Below, one piece after another: positions 53,520 to 62,711 of a DNA stretch of 64,000 nucleotides. Each line of letters opens with the position of its first letter. Positions within the stretch are counted from its first letter, which is position 1. The stretch comes from Vibrio hannami (GTDB taxonomy: Bacteria > Pseudomonadota > Gammaproteobacteria > Enterobacterales > Vibrionaceae), in the NCBI RefSeq assembly GCF_029589055.1, contig NZ_JARQZP010000007.1, forward strand, positions 1,550,001-1,614,000, given 5' to 3'. The notes beneath the pieces are model-generated. The model searched no databases. It was not told the DNA's origin and worked only from the letters and a program-made list of their open reading frames with translations. Both the position numbers and the translations under genes were made by a program.

Positions 53520-54635
53520 TTATTTTGAATAGGTTGGCTGTTCGTTGTATGTTGGATAGTCAGTCAGGCCTTTTTCGGCACCACCAAATAGCGTGCTTGG
53601 ATCGTGATCTGCTAGCGGGTAGCCATTCTGGATACGTTCTGGTAAATCCGGATTAGATACAAATGGACGGCCAAAACCGATCATATCCGCCAGCCCATCA
53701 CTAATGGCTTGTTCAGCTTTTTCACCGTTGTAACGACCTGCATAGATAAGGACACCCTCGTAAGTATCGCGAAGAGCCTGTTTAAATGAAATAGGTGTGT
53801 CCGGTGCATCATCCCAGTCAACTTCAGCAATGTGCAGGTAAACGATATTGTGTTTATTCAATAATGCAGCTGCTGCGGTATATGTTTCGATAGGATTGGC
53901 ATCCACTGTACCATTAAGAGTTGTTAGCGGAGCCAAGCGAACACCGACTCGATCAGCGCCAATTGCATCCACCATGGCTGCTACCACTTCATCAAGGAAA
54001 CGCAGTCTGTTTTTCAGAATACCGCCATATTCATCCGTACGATTGTTCGCTTCAGAATCAATAAACTGATTAATCAGATAACCGTTAGCCGCATGAAGCT
54101 CAATACCGTCGAAACCTGCTTCAACAGCATTAAGTGCCGCCTGGCGATAATCCGCTACAACCTGCTTAATGTCTTCGGTAGTCATTGCTCGAGGCTCAAC
54201 CACATCAACAAAACCTGGCTCATCGGTGCCATTATCAAGAAAAACCTTAACATTTTCGGCTTTGATAGCAGATGAAGAGACTGGTTGCTGACCGCCAATA
54301 TTTTCCGGATGAGTCACTCGACCCACGTGCCATAACTGGGCAAAAATAGCGCCACCTTCTGCGTGAACTGCATCTGTTACTTTTTTCCAGCCTGCTATCT
54401 GCTCAGCAGTATAGATACCCGGAGTCCATGCATAGCCTTTAGCGGTTGCTGAAATCTGCGTGCCTTCGGATACGATTAAACCAGCCGTTGCGCGTTGAGC
54501 ATAATAAGTTGCCATCAGATCATTGGCTACATCACCAGGCTGACTCGCACGAGAGCGAGTCATTGGTGGCATAACAATACGGTTTTGAAGGGTAATTTTT
54601 CCAAGCTTCATAGGCTGGAACAGAGGTGTGGTCAT
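53520..54635 (-). CDS. Old Yellow Enzyme-family alkene reductase (copy 1)
   Basis: 371 residues with the same fold as its downstream paralogue; substrate-pair motif FDGIELHAANGYL (His-Asn, as in NemA-like enzymes), VMPPMTRSR and FGRPFVSNPDLPERI. The two genes probably arose by tandem duplication and have diverged in active-site residues, so they may take different substrates. Upstream lies a TTACAA-N10-TTGTAA repeat. Confidence 0.93.
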   Translation of the reverse strand: MTTPLFQPMKLGKITLQNRIVMPPMTRSRASQPGDVANDLMATYYAQRATAGLIVSEGTQISATAKGYAWTPGIYTAEQIAGWKKVTDAVHAEGGAIFAQLWHVGRVTHPENIGGQQPVSSSAIKAENVKVFLDNGTDEPGFVDVVEPRAMTTEDIKQVVADYRQAALNAVEAGFDGIELHAANGYLINQFIDSEANNRTDEYGGILKNRLRFLDEVVAAMVDAIGADRVGVRLAPLTTLNGTVDANPIETYTAAAALLNKHNIVYLHIAEVDWDDAPDTPISFKQALRDTYEGVLIYAGRYNGEKAEQAISDGLADMIGFGRPFVSNPDLPERIQNGYPLADHDPSTLFGGAEKGLTDYPTYNEQPTYSK

Positions 54636-54703
54636 AATAAATGCCTTTTAATGTAAGTTAACTACATAATATCAAGATGTTTAACAGGCATTTAGAGCAA
54701 AAA

Positions 54704-54725
54704 TTACAATTCAATTTTGTTGTAA
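54704..54725 (-). promoter_or_regulatory. TTACAA-N10-TTGTAA repeat upstream of the Old Yellow Enzymes
   Basis: An inverted repeat with LysR-like geometry, 69 bp upstream of the first reductase start. The same TTACAA/TTGTAA half-sites occur between the MFS and LysR genes 3 kb away. Confidence 0.35.
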
Positions 54726-54923
54726 CTACAAAAATAGATCGGAACGCTCAGTAGTAGATTTGAAATACGAATATATCAGTATATCGTTCAAATGTTCTGC
54801 ATCATCATTTCCCCAATCAAAGTAAATATCCTTCATGTCCAAGCTTACGTTAATGAACATAAGTATTACTCCACAAATCAATGAAATAATAGAGCATGAA
54901 ATGATTAGTCCTGGCAAATTCAT
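54726..54923 (-). CDS. Small single-span membrane protein
   Basis: 65 residues with AGGA six bases before the ATG. One hydrophobic segment at about residues 5-28 (LIISCSIISLICGVILMFIN) is followed by an acidic cytoplasmic or periplasmic tail (IYFDWGNDDAEHLND). Unknown function. Confidence 0.55.
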   Translation of the reverse strand: MNLPGLIISCSIISLICGVILMFINVSLDMKDIYFDWGNDDAEHLNDILIYSYFKSTTERSDLFL

Positions 54924-54948
54924 TTTGTTTCCTAATCTCGAAGAGTAG

Positions 54949-55827
54949 TTAAAGTACAGTTCTTACTTTTATACTGTTCAGGTTTCCATCAATATCATTG
55001 GTGATAGTATTTTTAATGGCACTAATCATTTCATTTTTGTTTTCTGGAATTCTGCCAATAAGTGGCACTGTATTTGTCGGATGTGTTCCGAAGAAACCGA
55101 CATCATCAAGATTGATATTTTCGATTAACTCCATCTCTTCTTCCAGTTTTTCCAGTTCAGTGGCTTCAGTAAATAACCCCTGTTCACGCTCTTGCCATAG
55201 TTCAGTGCCTTCAAACACACCCAAAGTACTGAATGCGATTATTACTGGCTGAGTCTTGTTAATAAATTCTGCTGTTACTCTGGCATTCTTTATACCTTTA
55301 CCTGCCCCAGCAACACCAATCATAAGAAGGGTAATATGATTCATCCCAATACGATTTAACCGTTGAAGTTGAGAATAAGCTTCTTCTCTGGTATGGCCTT
55401 TATTTATTTTATCCAGTACCTCATCCCAACCACTTTCAATGCCTATATATAGGTCATTAATTCCGGCATCCCTTAGCAACTTTAGGTCTTCATCTGACTT
55501 AGACTTGATATTATCGATAGAGGCATACATCGTTATTGTTTTACATTCCGGTGCATGTTTTCTTATCAAGGATGCAATATCGAGTAGCTTATTAGCTCTT
55601 AAAACAAACGCATCACCATTGACCAGAAACATTCTGGGGATATAGCCATACATCCGTTTAAGCTCAATAATATCTTGTTCAATCTGCCCATTATTTTCTG
55701 CTGAAAACTGAACCTCTTTATACATATTGCAATATGTACACTTATTGTGAGCACATCCGACAGTCACTTGTAAAAGCGGAGTTTGGCCTTCAAGTGGCGG
55801 GCGATATACGGGACCGGTATACTTCAT
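54949..55827 (-). CDS. Radical SAM protein
   Basis: 292 residues. The cluster motif is GCAHNKCTYCNMYK, spaced C-x4-C-x2-C rather than the usual C-x3-C-x2-C, followed by NGDAFVLRANKLLDI and IESGWDEVLDKINKGHT, which are typical of HemN/Elp3-like B12-independent radical SAM proteins. Substrate unknown. It lies between the small membrane protein and the SDR gene on the same strand. Confidence 0.85.
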   Translation of the reverse strand: MKYTGPVYRPPLEGQTPLLQVTVGCAHNKCTYCNMYKEVQFSAENNGQIEQDIIELKRMYGYIPRMFLVNGDAFVLRANKLLDIASLIRKHAPECKTITMYASIDNIKSKSDEDLKLLRDAGINDLYIGIESGWDEVLDKINKGHTREEAYSQLQRLNRIGMNHITLLMIGVAGAGKGIKNARVTAEFINKTQPVIIAFSTLGVFEGTELWQEREQGLFTEATELEKLEEEMELIENINLDDVGFFGTHPTNTVPLIGRIPENKNEMISAIKNTITNDIDGNLNSIKVRTVL

Positions 55828-55887
55828 ATTATTGTTCCATAGGTTATAGTGCCATTTATTCTCTAAATGCAGTTTTTTAAATTTGGC

Positions 55888-56591
55888 TTACCAGGGGAGT
55901 TGTTTGCCTTCGTAAGTCAGAAAAGAGCCTGAATTATCCAGCCTATAATCATTAATCAACCGAATCATTCCTTTGATACTTACTTCAGGTGTGATTTTGG
56001 CATCATTCCCCCCATACTGGTTTTTACCCAGCCAGGGTGAATAGCCAAGGCTTTAATTTTTAGTTCCGAAAGATCAGATGCTAACGTTTTAATTGTTTGA
56101 TTTAGCGCGGCCTTTGATGTTCTATAACCAAGTCTCCCTCCTGAATGGTTGTCATCGATACTGGACAGGATTGAGGTAAGCCCTGCAATAGTCTTGTATG
56201 TACCAATTAGCAGGTTTGATAATAAAGCCTGAGTAATTAGAACTGGTGAGACGGTGTTTACCATAAATACATCTTGTAAGTTTTTCTGTGTCAAACTCCC
56301 CAGCTCTTCACACGTAGCACCATCAACGCCAGCGTTGTGAATCAATACATCTATCGGTTTACCGCTAAACTTGCTGGTGAGTGAGTGGATTTGCTTTTCG
56401 TCACTGACATCTAGCTGATGTAGAGTGATATTAGGATAATGTTCACTAAGCTTAACCAGTTCTTTAGCTGATTTATGATTACGGAAACATGCAATTATAT
56501 TCCAGGACATATGTGCATATTGCTTCACGAATTCAAATCCAATGCCGCGATTAGCTCCGGTAATAAATAAAGTTGGCACTTTGAACTCCAT
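55888..56591 (-). pseudogene. Short-chain dehydrogenase/reductase, frameshifted near the 3' end
   Basis: SDR of about 234 residues from ATG 56591 (MEFKVPTLFITGANRGIGFE, the NAD(P) glycine motif). NAG is in LIHNAGVDG, catalytic Tyr-Lys in GYRTSKAAL. In the frame as written it ends at 55980 with MGGMMPKSHLK. Reading -1 after the C6 run (56008-56013) gives GGNDAKITPEVSIKGMIRLIND and ends at TAA 55888, the C-terminal helix expected for carbonyl-reductase-like SDRs. One lost G in a G7 run is the simplest cause. Confidence 0.8.
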
Positions 56592-56611
56592 GGGTTCTAA
56601 CAGGAAAGAAA

Positions 56612-56634
56612 GGTAGCCCAATTATAGGGCTACC
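56612..56634 (-). terminator. Terminator after the MFS gene
   Basis: Eight-bp stem GGTAGCCC / GGGCTACC with a 7-nt loop, followed on the minus strand by TTTCTTTCC. It lies between the MFS stop codon and the SDR start. Confidence 0.6.
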
Positions 56635-56662
56635 CAAGTAATAAAATTGAAGTTGTTGCGTC

Positions 56663-57850
56663 CTACCAACTCATGGCAGGTGCGGCAACAGGAGTGCGAC
56701 TATCCAACCTTGCACTCAAACGAGTAAGCAGAAGAGCAACAAAAACAACTACAGCACCAATCCATGGCGTGTGCATTAGACCAGCCTGTTCGACTACCAG
56801 ACCACCACCCCATGAGCCCAAAGCAATACCAACGTTGAATGCAGCAATGTTCAGCCCAGAAGCAACATCAACAGCGTCAGGAGCGTATTTTTCTGCTAGT
56901 TTCACAACGTAAACCTGCAAACCAGGTACGTTACCGAAAGCGAAGGCCCCCCAAATAAGGATGGTTGCTACAGCAGTAAACTTGTTTACTGCCGCTACAT
57001 TGAAAATCAATAGAATTGCAGTCAAAGCAAGGAAGATAAAAGTCAGTGCTTTTGTTGGTCCCATCTTGTCAGCCATCTTGCCACCCCAGATATTACCTAC
57101 AGCAACAGATACACCGTAAACAAGCATGATTAGGCCAATCGCACTTGACTCAAAGCCTGTTACATTTTCAAGGATTGGAGCCAGATAAGTAAACGCCGTA
57201 AATGTACCGCCGTAACCTAAAGCTGTGATTGCATAAACGAGCAGAAGGCGTGGTTTAGTCAATACTTTAAGCTGGGAAGAAAGTTTGGTCGCAGGTGGCT
57301 GCTTCAGGTTGCCAGGTACCAGAAAAGCACTACCAATAAGAGCAATCAGGCCCAGTAAAGCAACGATAAGAAAAGTGGCCTGCCAGCCAAATGACTGACC
57401 AATCCAAGTACCTAAAGGAACACCGGTTACCAGAGCAACAGTCAGGCCAGTAAACATAATTGCGATGGCACTTGCTGCTTTATCTTTAGAGACCAGGCCG
57501 GTGGCAATAGTGGAGCCAATAGAAAAGAACACACCATGAGCCAGTCCCGTTAATATGCGGGCAGTAACCAGTGTACTGTACCCAGGTGCCTGCCAGGCAA
57601 GCAAGTTACCCAGAACAAAAAGGGCCATAACGGCAAGAAGTACGGTTTTTCGTTTCCAGTTTCCTGTTAGTGCCGTTAATACCGGCGCACCAACTGCAAC
57701 ACCTAATGCATAAAGACTCACTAAAAGCCCCGCAGAAGGCAGAGATACATTAAGGTCTGTTGCCATTGTTGGGATCAAACCAACAATAACAAATTCAGTC
57801 GTACCGATTGCAAAGGCGCTGAGCGTCAGTGCAAATAGTGCTATAGGCAT
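56663..57850 (-). CDS. MFS efflux transporter (DHA1/YdhP-like)
   Basis: 395 residues, 12 membrane helices. The start FALTLSAFAIGTTEFVIVGLIPTMATDLNVS and the motif GNWKRKTVLLAVMALFVLGN, with the helix-five motif GVPLGTWIGQSFGWQATF, are those of drug:H+ antiporter-1 or sugar-efflux type. It is divergent from a LysR regulator across repeated TTTTGTAAAA sequences and so is probably its target. Confidence 0.9.
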   Translation of the reverse strand: MPIALFALTLSAFAIGTTEFVIVGLIPTMATDLNVSLPSAGLLVSLYALGVAVGAPVLTALTGNWKRKTVLLAVMALFVLGNLLAWQAPGYSTLVTARILTGLAHGVFFSIGSTIATGLVSKDKAASAIAIMFTGLTVALVTGVPLGTWIGQSFGWQATFLIVALLGLIALIGSAFLVPGNLKQPPATKLSSQLKVLTKPRLLLVYAITALGYGGTFTAFTYLAPILENVTGFESSAIGLIMLVYGVSVAVGNIWGGKMADKMGPTKALTFIFLALTAILLIFNVAAVNKFTAVATILIWGAFAFGNVPGLQVYVVKLAEKYAPDAVDVASGLNIAAFNVGIALGSWGGGLVVEQAGLMHTPWIGAVVVFVALLLTRLSARLDSRTPVAAPAMSW

Positions 57851-57928
57851 ATAATCCTCTCAAAAATACTGATATGTTTTTAGTTCGAGGGCTATTATTC
57901 ACAAAAAAATAAAAGGCAAAAACAGCCA

Positions 57929-58013
57929 TTTTTACAAATGACTTTTGTAAAAATAATTAATTTCATCCAAGGGATTTTTGCAAAATTTACAATATTCTTT
58001 TGTAAAATTTACG
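57929..58013. promoter_or_regulatory. Inverted repeats between MFS and LysR genes
   Basis: TTTTTACAAA-TGAC-TTTTGTAAAAA (57929-57953) and a second cluster at 57975-58013 (TTTTTGCAAAATTTAC and CTTTTGTAAAATTTAC). Repeated half-sites of this form between divergent genes are likely LysR binding sites. Confidence 0.55.
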
Positions 58014-58080
58014 GTACTTAACTTATCTGTCCAAATGTTACTATTGTTGAAATATTAAACAGAATGTTTTTGTAAGGAAG

Positions 58081-58968
58081 TTGAGATGCAGACTCGATCT
58101 CGATGAGCTGGAAATCCTTGTTGCGGTAGTTGATCACGGGAGCTTTTCTGCTGCTGCGGCAGCGATGAATATCCAGGTCGCAAAGGTATCACGAGTCATC
58201 AACAAAATTGAACAAAAGCTTGGTGTGACCTTGCTAAATAGGACTACAAGGCGACTTCAACTGACAGATGAAGGCCATTACTTTGTAGGCTCTATTAGAA
58301 AATTCCTATTAGAAATCGAGCAAACCGAAGAGTCTCTACTTACCCGTGGAGATACCCCAAAAGGTAAGTTAAGAATTGATGCGGCAAGCCCCTTTATTAT
58401 CCATCAAATTATACCTCTGGTAGACAAGTTCAAACGAGAGTACCCGCAGATTACATTGGAGCTTACCTCTCATGAAGAGTTCGTTGATTTACTTGAAAAC
58501 AAGACTGATATTGCTATTAGAATTGGTAAGATGCCTGATTCCACTTTGAGTGCGAGAAGTTTAGGGAAAAGCCCGCTTCATATTGTAGCGTCTCCGGACT
58601 ATCTGGCAAAAAATGGGATACCTAAATCAGTTAAAGACCTAAGTACGCATACAATCATCGGATTTAGTGGGCCAAAGGTTTTGAATCAATGGGGGCTAAA
58701 AGAGTGCAATTATGTAGATCCTTCTATATCTGCGAGCAACGGAGAAGCTGTTCGTAAATTGGCTCTAACAAGTATTGGGATTGCGTGTTTATCAAATTTC
58801 ATGGTTCACAAAGATATTGAGCAAGGATCTTTGGTGCCACTTTTAGTCAATGAGCGGACTCCTGTGCCTGATCGAGAGCAAATTAGCGCGGTTTTTTATA
58901 AATCCTCCTCAGTTGCATGTAGAGTGTCCGTTTTCATAGATTTTCTCAGAAAAAATATCAGCTTATAG
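58081..58968 (+). CDS. LysR-family transcriptional regulator, start region possibly frameshifted
   Basis: About 295 residues: N-terminal winged HTH (DELEILVAVVDHGSFSAAAAAMNIQVAKVSRVINKIEQKLG) and effector-binding domain from about 93. The in-frame TTG at 58081 abuts the ribosome site AAGGAAG and is too close to use. An ATG with correct spacing (58085) runs out of frame into TGA after six codons; a shift of one base near the repeat CTCGATCTCGAT would join it to the LysR frame. Either the start is unusual or a base is wrong. Regulates the divergent MFS gene by inference. Confidence 0.85.
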   Translation: MRCRLDLDELEILVAVVDHGSFSAAAAAMNIQVAKVSRVINKIEQKLGVTLLNRTTRRLQLTDEGHYFVGSIRKFLLEIEQTEESLLTRGDTPKGKLRIDAASPFIIHQIIPLVDKFKREYPQITLELTSHEEFVDLLENKTDIAIRIGKMPDSTLSARSLGKSPLHIVASPDYLAKNGIPKSVKDLSTHTIIGFSGPKVLNQWGLKECNYVDPSISASNGEAVRKLALTSIGIACLSNFMVHKDIEQGSLVPLLVNERTPVPDREQISAVFYKSSSVACRVSVFIDFLRKNISL

Positions 58969-59892
58969 CCGTATATTTTGTTGTGAAAAATTATTAGTCA
59001 AGATGGGTAATGGGCTGCCTTCATGACATAATTGATGCGTGTTTTGGCGCAGTGCTTTTTTGGCTTCTTTAAGACCCATGATATATCCCTCTTCCAGCTT
59101 ATCGATATTCATCGTTAAGCGGCTTACAGCAAACTCTTCAGGTGGAGAAATCACTGTGACATGAACATCTTCGGGTGGATTAATAAGAAACTCGATAGCC
59201 TCATTATAAGAATGATAGCGGTTAAGCACTGTATCCGCTAACTCCTTATTCTGTCGGAATAAAGAACGTACAACCCAGGGGGCTTTAGAAGGCTTCATAC
59301 AATACCCCCAATGTCTGGACAATATAACCGTGATGTCTCTAGCCCCCATCTCATAAGCTTTTTTCACCGGAATCGAATCAGCTAAGCCACCATCAGCGAC
59401 GAGTTGTTGATTTATCTTATGACAATCTTTGAACAACACTGGTAGAGAACTGGTAGCAATAAGTAAGTCTTTAATATTTGTTGGTGTTGCCTTTACGTAC
59501 ATAGGCATACCCGTGAATACGGAAGTTGCAACAGCATAAAACTCGGTCTCATTGTTAAACAGAGCTTCTTTATTTAAAGGAGTATGTGTTTCACTAATAT
59601 TCCACAACCAATTCAGGTTCATAGCACTTTGATTTTTTAACAATTTTGAGAATTTTAAAAAGTCAGGCCGTCTACAAAAATTGGTTATGACCTCATATGC
59701 CCGGCCTCTTTGACCCGCCAACCAAGAAGCAAGGTTTAATGCTCCAGCTGAAACGCCAATAGCCATATCAAATTTGGTATGATCAGAATCCATAAAATAG
59801 TCCAGTACACCGGCAGCAAAGATCCCCCTCATAGCACCACCTTCCACAACTAAAGCTGAAGTTCGATCAGTATTGATTTTCTTTGTATTCAT
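58963..59892 (-). CDS. Patatin-like phospholipase (YjjU/RssA-like)
   Basis: About 309 residues from ATG 59892; the frame extends to a TTG at 59931. The oxyanion motif EGGAMRGIFAAGVLD, the nucleophile elbow GVSAG (Ser) and DGGLAD (Asp) form the Ser-Asp dyad of bacterial patatins, which hydrolyse acyl esters of membrane lipids. It is cytoplasmic with no signal. It overlaps the convergent LysR gene by 6 bp. Confidence 0.88.
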   Translation of the reverse strand: MNTKKINTDRTSALVVEGGAMRGIFAAGVLDYFMDSDHTKFDMAIGVSAGALNLASWLAGQRGRAYEVITNFCRRPDFLKFSKLLKNQSAMNLNWLWNISETHTPLNKEALFNNETEFYAVATSVFTGMPMYVKATPTNIKDLLIATSSLPVLFKDCHKINQQLVADGGLADSIPVKKAYEMGARDITVILSRHWGYCMKPSKAPWVVRSLFRQNKELADTVLNRYHSYNEAIEFLINPPEDVHVTVISPPEEFAVSRLTMNIDKLEEGYIMGLKEAKKALRQNTHQLCHEGSPLPILTNNFSQQNIRL

Positions 59893-60007
59893 ATCGTTTT
59901 CTTTTAAAAAATTCTTCTTAAGAAGAAACAAGTTTTAGCCATTAATTCCTATGTGAGATTACTGAAAATGACCAATTTCACGCTTCTCTTATATCCCCTA
60001 AAAAAAG

Positions 60008-60026
60008 AGGTGACACAAGGTCACCT
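60008..60026 (-). terminator. Minus-strand terminator in a gene-free region
   Basis: AGGTGAC-N5-GTCACCT followed on the minus strand by C and seven T. No annotated minus-strand gene lies upstream of it, which points to an unrecognised small gene or RNA between 60026 and about 60265. Confidence 0.7.
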
Positions 60027-60034
60027 GTAGAAAG

Positions 60035-60160
60035 TTAGTGACAAGGAAGACAAGTCACTATATGCCTTTTCCCGACATAAGTATTAACAAACAAGCCTGT
60101 AGATTTTTTGCGCTAGCAATCAGAATCACTTCTTTGGGCTTTTTTGTAAATCATTAACAT
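60035..60160 (-). pseudogene. Possible small gene interrupted by an amber codon
   Basis: From ATG 60160 (or 60154) a frame reads MLMIYKKAQRSDSDC, then TAG (60113-60115), then RKKSTGLFVNTYVGKRHIVT-CLPCH and TAA at 60035, nine bases before the terminator hairpin. The Cys-x2-Cys-His end and composition look coding, but there is no Shine-Dalgarno and the amber stop is in frame. A TTGACA (60292-60287) with TAATAC is upstream, 15-bp spacing. It may be a decayed gene, a readthrough gene, or an sRNA. Confidence 0.25.
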
Positions 60161-60415
60161 TGTGTGTTCAAAGAATACGTAGCGTATTATCTTTATTTTG
60201 TTCAAATGAAAAAGAGCAATATCTGAAAAAGTTTTTTGTAAAAACGGCAAATATAATGCGCCTTTGTATTATTTAAAAAAGTGTTTTGTCAATTAAGTGG
60301 TTTATCAATTTCTAATTATCTTTACGATATATATAATCAATGCTTTCCACTATGAGTTCAGCTTGTGACAGGATAGTGTTAAGCAATATTTATAATGCAT
60401 ATCAGAGAACTACGC
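60161..60415. other. AT-rich region upstream of the second chemoreceptor
   Basis: About 250 bp holding the chemoreceptor promoter on the plus strand and a candidate minus-strand promoter (TTGACA at 60287-60292). Nothing else was recognised. Confidence 0.35.
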
Positions 60416-62311
60416 ATGACATTGAAACTTAATTTCAGAAAGTCGTTAATAATATTTTCAATGACTTTAGTTGGAATAGCTGTTGCTATTAGTAATTATA
60501 TTTCCTATTCCAATACTGAGCAATTGCTTATGAAAAGAGTTCAAAATCAAATGCAGACCGCATTAGTCACCGAAGCTGAAATGTTCCAACAAAGAATCGA
60601 TGATATAAGTCATAGTGTCACGGAGTTTGCCAAACTAGTAGAAAGCCAGAAAAGCCGTAATGAAATGGCAAGTTCAGTGGCTGTAATGGCTAACTTGATT
60701 AATGCAGATTCAGTAGTTGTAGGGTTTGATGATAATGTGGCTTTTGGATCCCACTGGAAAAATCAGCTAGCACCAACTAGCTATCAGGTTACAAACCGTT
60801 CTTGGTACAGAAGCGCTAAGTTGACTGAGCAAGTGACTGTATCTGACCCTTTTATTTCAATGGCAAATGGCGAGATGGTATTTAGCATTGCCAAACGTTT
60901 TTCGGATGGAGTAGTTGTGGCGACTGTCAAAATGGAGCTACTTAAAGAAATGGTCGATCGTGCTGCTGCTTCTGCCAAAAATGGTATTGTCGTTCAGGCA
61001 GACGGCACGGCAATATATTCAAATGTAAGTGCAGTGAAACCTGGTGATAAGACACAGCAATTCGCACCAAAGCTTTATCAATCCATTTTGGCAGCCCATG
61101 ATATCGACTCTTTTGAGCAGATATATGATGGACAAAATGAAATTGTGCTAACAAAGAAGTTAATTGTTCGCAACAATACTTGGTATCTGGCTATAGCAGT
61201 ATTAGAACGCGATGCTTATGCTCTCCTTGGTTCAGTAAGGCGTGACGCGATTGTATCTATTATTGTGTCAACGATAGTCGCAGTTGGTACTATGTTGTTG
61301 CTCTTACATTTTTTATACCGACCAGTGATCCAGTTGAGGAACAAGTTAGCTGAACTGGCGTCTGGTAGGGGTGATTTGACTCAGCGGTTATCCGTAGTCA
61401 ATGAACATGATGATTTGGGTATCATTACTATTCATATAAATCAGTGGATCGAGAACAACCAACACATGATGCAGGAGATACGGTCTGTTTCTGAAGCTTT
61501 AGGCGTCGTAATAAACGAAGTTAGTGAAACTGCGCTATCTAATCAGGAGGCTCTATCCTTACATGTAAAGCAGACCGAGTTAGTCGTTAGTGCAATAGAG
61601 GAACTGAGTGTTACATCGAAAAATGTATCTCTGAATGCTTATAATGCAGCAGAGTTGGCTCATTCTGCTAATAAAACAGGTCGTGAATCCAGAGAGATCG
61701 TGCTTGGTGCTCAGAATTATGTATTGTCACTCGTAAAGGACGTTCAACAATCAGCAGAAAGTGTTTCTGCAATGAATGACAAAACAGAAAACATTGGTTC
61801 GATTACGGAAGTTATTGGTGGGATTGCGGGTCAGACTAACTTATTAGCTTTGAATGCAGCAATCGAAGCAGCCAGAGCCGGTGAACAGGGACGGGGCTTT
61901 GCTGTTGTTGCCGATGAAGTACGTCATTTAGCAAGCCGGACACAGTCCAGCACTGTTGAAATAGATGAAGCGGTAAAAAACCTTCTGGCAAGTAGCGATA
62001 GCATAGTATCAAATATGGAGTTGACCCGTCAGGCCGGAGAGTCAGCTGTCAGCGAAACAGAAGTAGTTACACTTAGCCTGACTTCCCTCACTGACCATAT
62101 TAATGAAATGAACTCCCTATCTTCAGAGATAGCTACGGCAGCTAGTGAACAAACAAGAGTTACGGGAGAGGTTGCTAAAAATATCTTTAAGATCAGTGAA
62201 ATGGCTAATGTAGTGAGAGATAACGTCGAGCATTCCGCTAAAAATGTAGACACTATCGCCAGTATGTATAGCCAACTTTCATCAATGGTAGCAGAGTTTC
62301 AAATCGATTAG
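60416..62311 (+). CDS. Methyl-accepting chemotaxis protein
   Basis: About 631 residues from ATG 60416; the ATG at 60395 is in frame but neither has a clear SD. TM about 12-30, Cache-type periplasmic domain about 31-275 (NRSWYRSAKLTEQVTVSDPFISMANGEMVF), TM about 280-300, HAMP (RPVIQLRNKLAELASGRGDLTQRL) and signalling domain with tip LLALNAAIEAARAGEQGRGF. Different ligand domain from the receptor at 4.6-6.5 kb. Ligand unknown. Confidence 0.93.
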   Translation: MTLKLNFRKSLIIFSMTLVGIAVAISNYISYSNTEQLLMKRVQNQMQTALVTEAEMFQQRIDDISHSVTEFAKLVESQKSRNEMASSVAVMANLINADSVVVGFDDNVAFGSHWKNQLAPTSYQVTNRSWYRSAKLTEQVTVSDPFISMANGEMVFSIAKRFSDGVVVATVKMELLKEMVDRAAASAKNGIVVQADGTAIYSNVSAVKPGDKTQQFAPKLYQSILAAHDIDSFEQIYDGQNEIVLTKKLIVRNNTWYLAIAVLERDAYALLGSVRRDAIVSIIVSTIVAVGTMLLLLHFLYRPVIQLRNKLAELASGRGDLTQRLSVVNEHDDLGIITIHINQWIENNQHMMQEIRSVSEALGVVINEVSETALSNQEALSLHVKQTELVVSAIEELSVTSKNVSLNAYNAAELAHSANKTGRESREIVLGAQNYVLSLVKDVQQSAESVSAMNDKTENIGSITEVIGGIAGQTNLLALNAAIEAARAGEQGRGFAVVADEVRHLASRTQSSTVEIDEAVKNLLASSDSIVSNMELTRQAGESAVSETEVVTLSLTSLTDHINEMNSLSSEIATAASEQTRVTGEVAKNIFKISEMANVVRDNVEHSAKNVDTIASMYSQLSSMVAEFQID

Positions 62312-62328
62312 ATTAGCAGAAATACTAT

Positions 62329-62351
62329 CAGAGGGGAGATTCCCCCCTCTG
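62329..62351 (+). terminator. Hairpin after the chemoreceptor gene
   Basis: Eight-bp stem CAGAGGGG / CCCCTCTG, 7-nt loop, 18 bp after the stop codon, without a T tract. Confidence 0.4.
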
Positions 62352-62396
62352 TAATGAATGAGCCAAAGCTAAACTACAATGAAAAATGTCGGTAAG

Positions 62397-62687
62397 TTAA
62401 ACGGGTGTTAACTCCCTCCAGCTTAGTTCTTCCAGCTTTCCGTCAGTTTCCTTCTGAAAGACTTTAAGGTGATCAGTATTCAGGTGATATTGAAAAGCAT
62501 CCTCGTTTTCATACAATTCAATCATCATATAAAGGTTCGGAAGTTCATTATCCTGATGCAAGCTATATCCCAGTACGCCAGGCTCTTTATCAAGTACTTC
62601 CTGAGCCAGTTTTTTTAGTGAATTTTCCACTGATGCTGAATGCTCACTACTAGCATGGATTCTTGCCACTACGGTCTTATTCGTCAT
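62397..62687 (-). CDS. YgiN-like antibiotic biosynthesis monooxygenase-fold protein
   Basis: 96 residues of ferredoxin-like fold: VVARIHASSEHSASVENSLKKLAQEV, EPGVLGYSLHQDNELPNLYMMIELYENEDAFQYHLNTDHLK, the typical ABM-domain order. Such proteins act on quinols or small aldehydes, or detoxify, as dimers without cofactor. It lies 24 bp downstream of the transketolase genes on the same strand and may be in their operon. Confidence 0.85.
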   Translation of the reverse strand: MTNKTVVARIHASSEHSASVENSLKKLAQEVLDKEPGVLGYSLHQDNELPNLYMMIELYENEDAFQYHLNTDHLKVFQKETDGKLEELSWRELTPV

Positions 62688-62711
62688 CTTATTCGTTCCT
62701 TAATAACCTTG

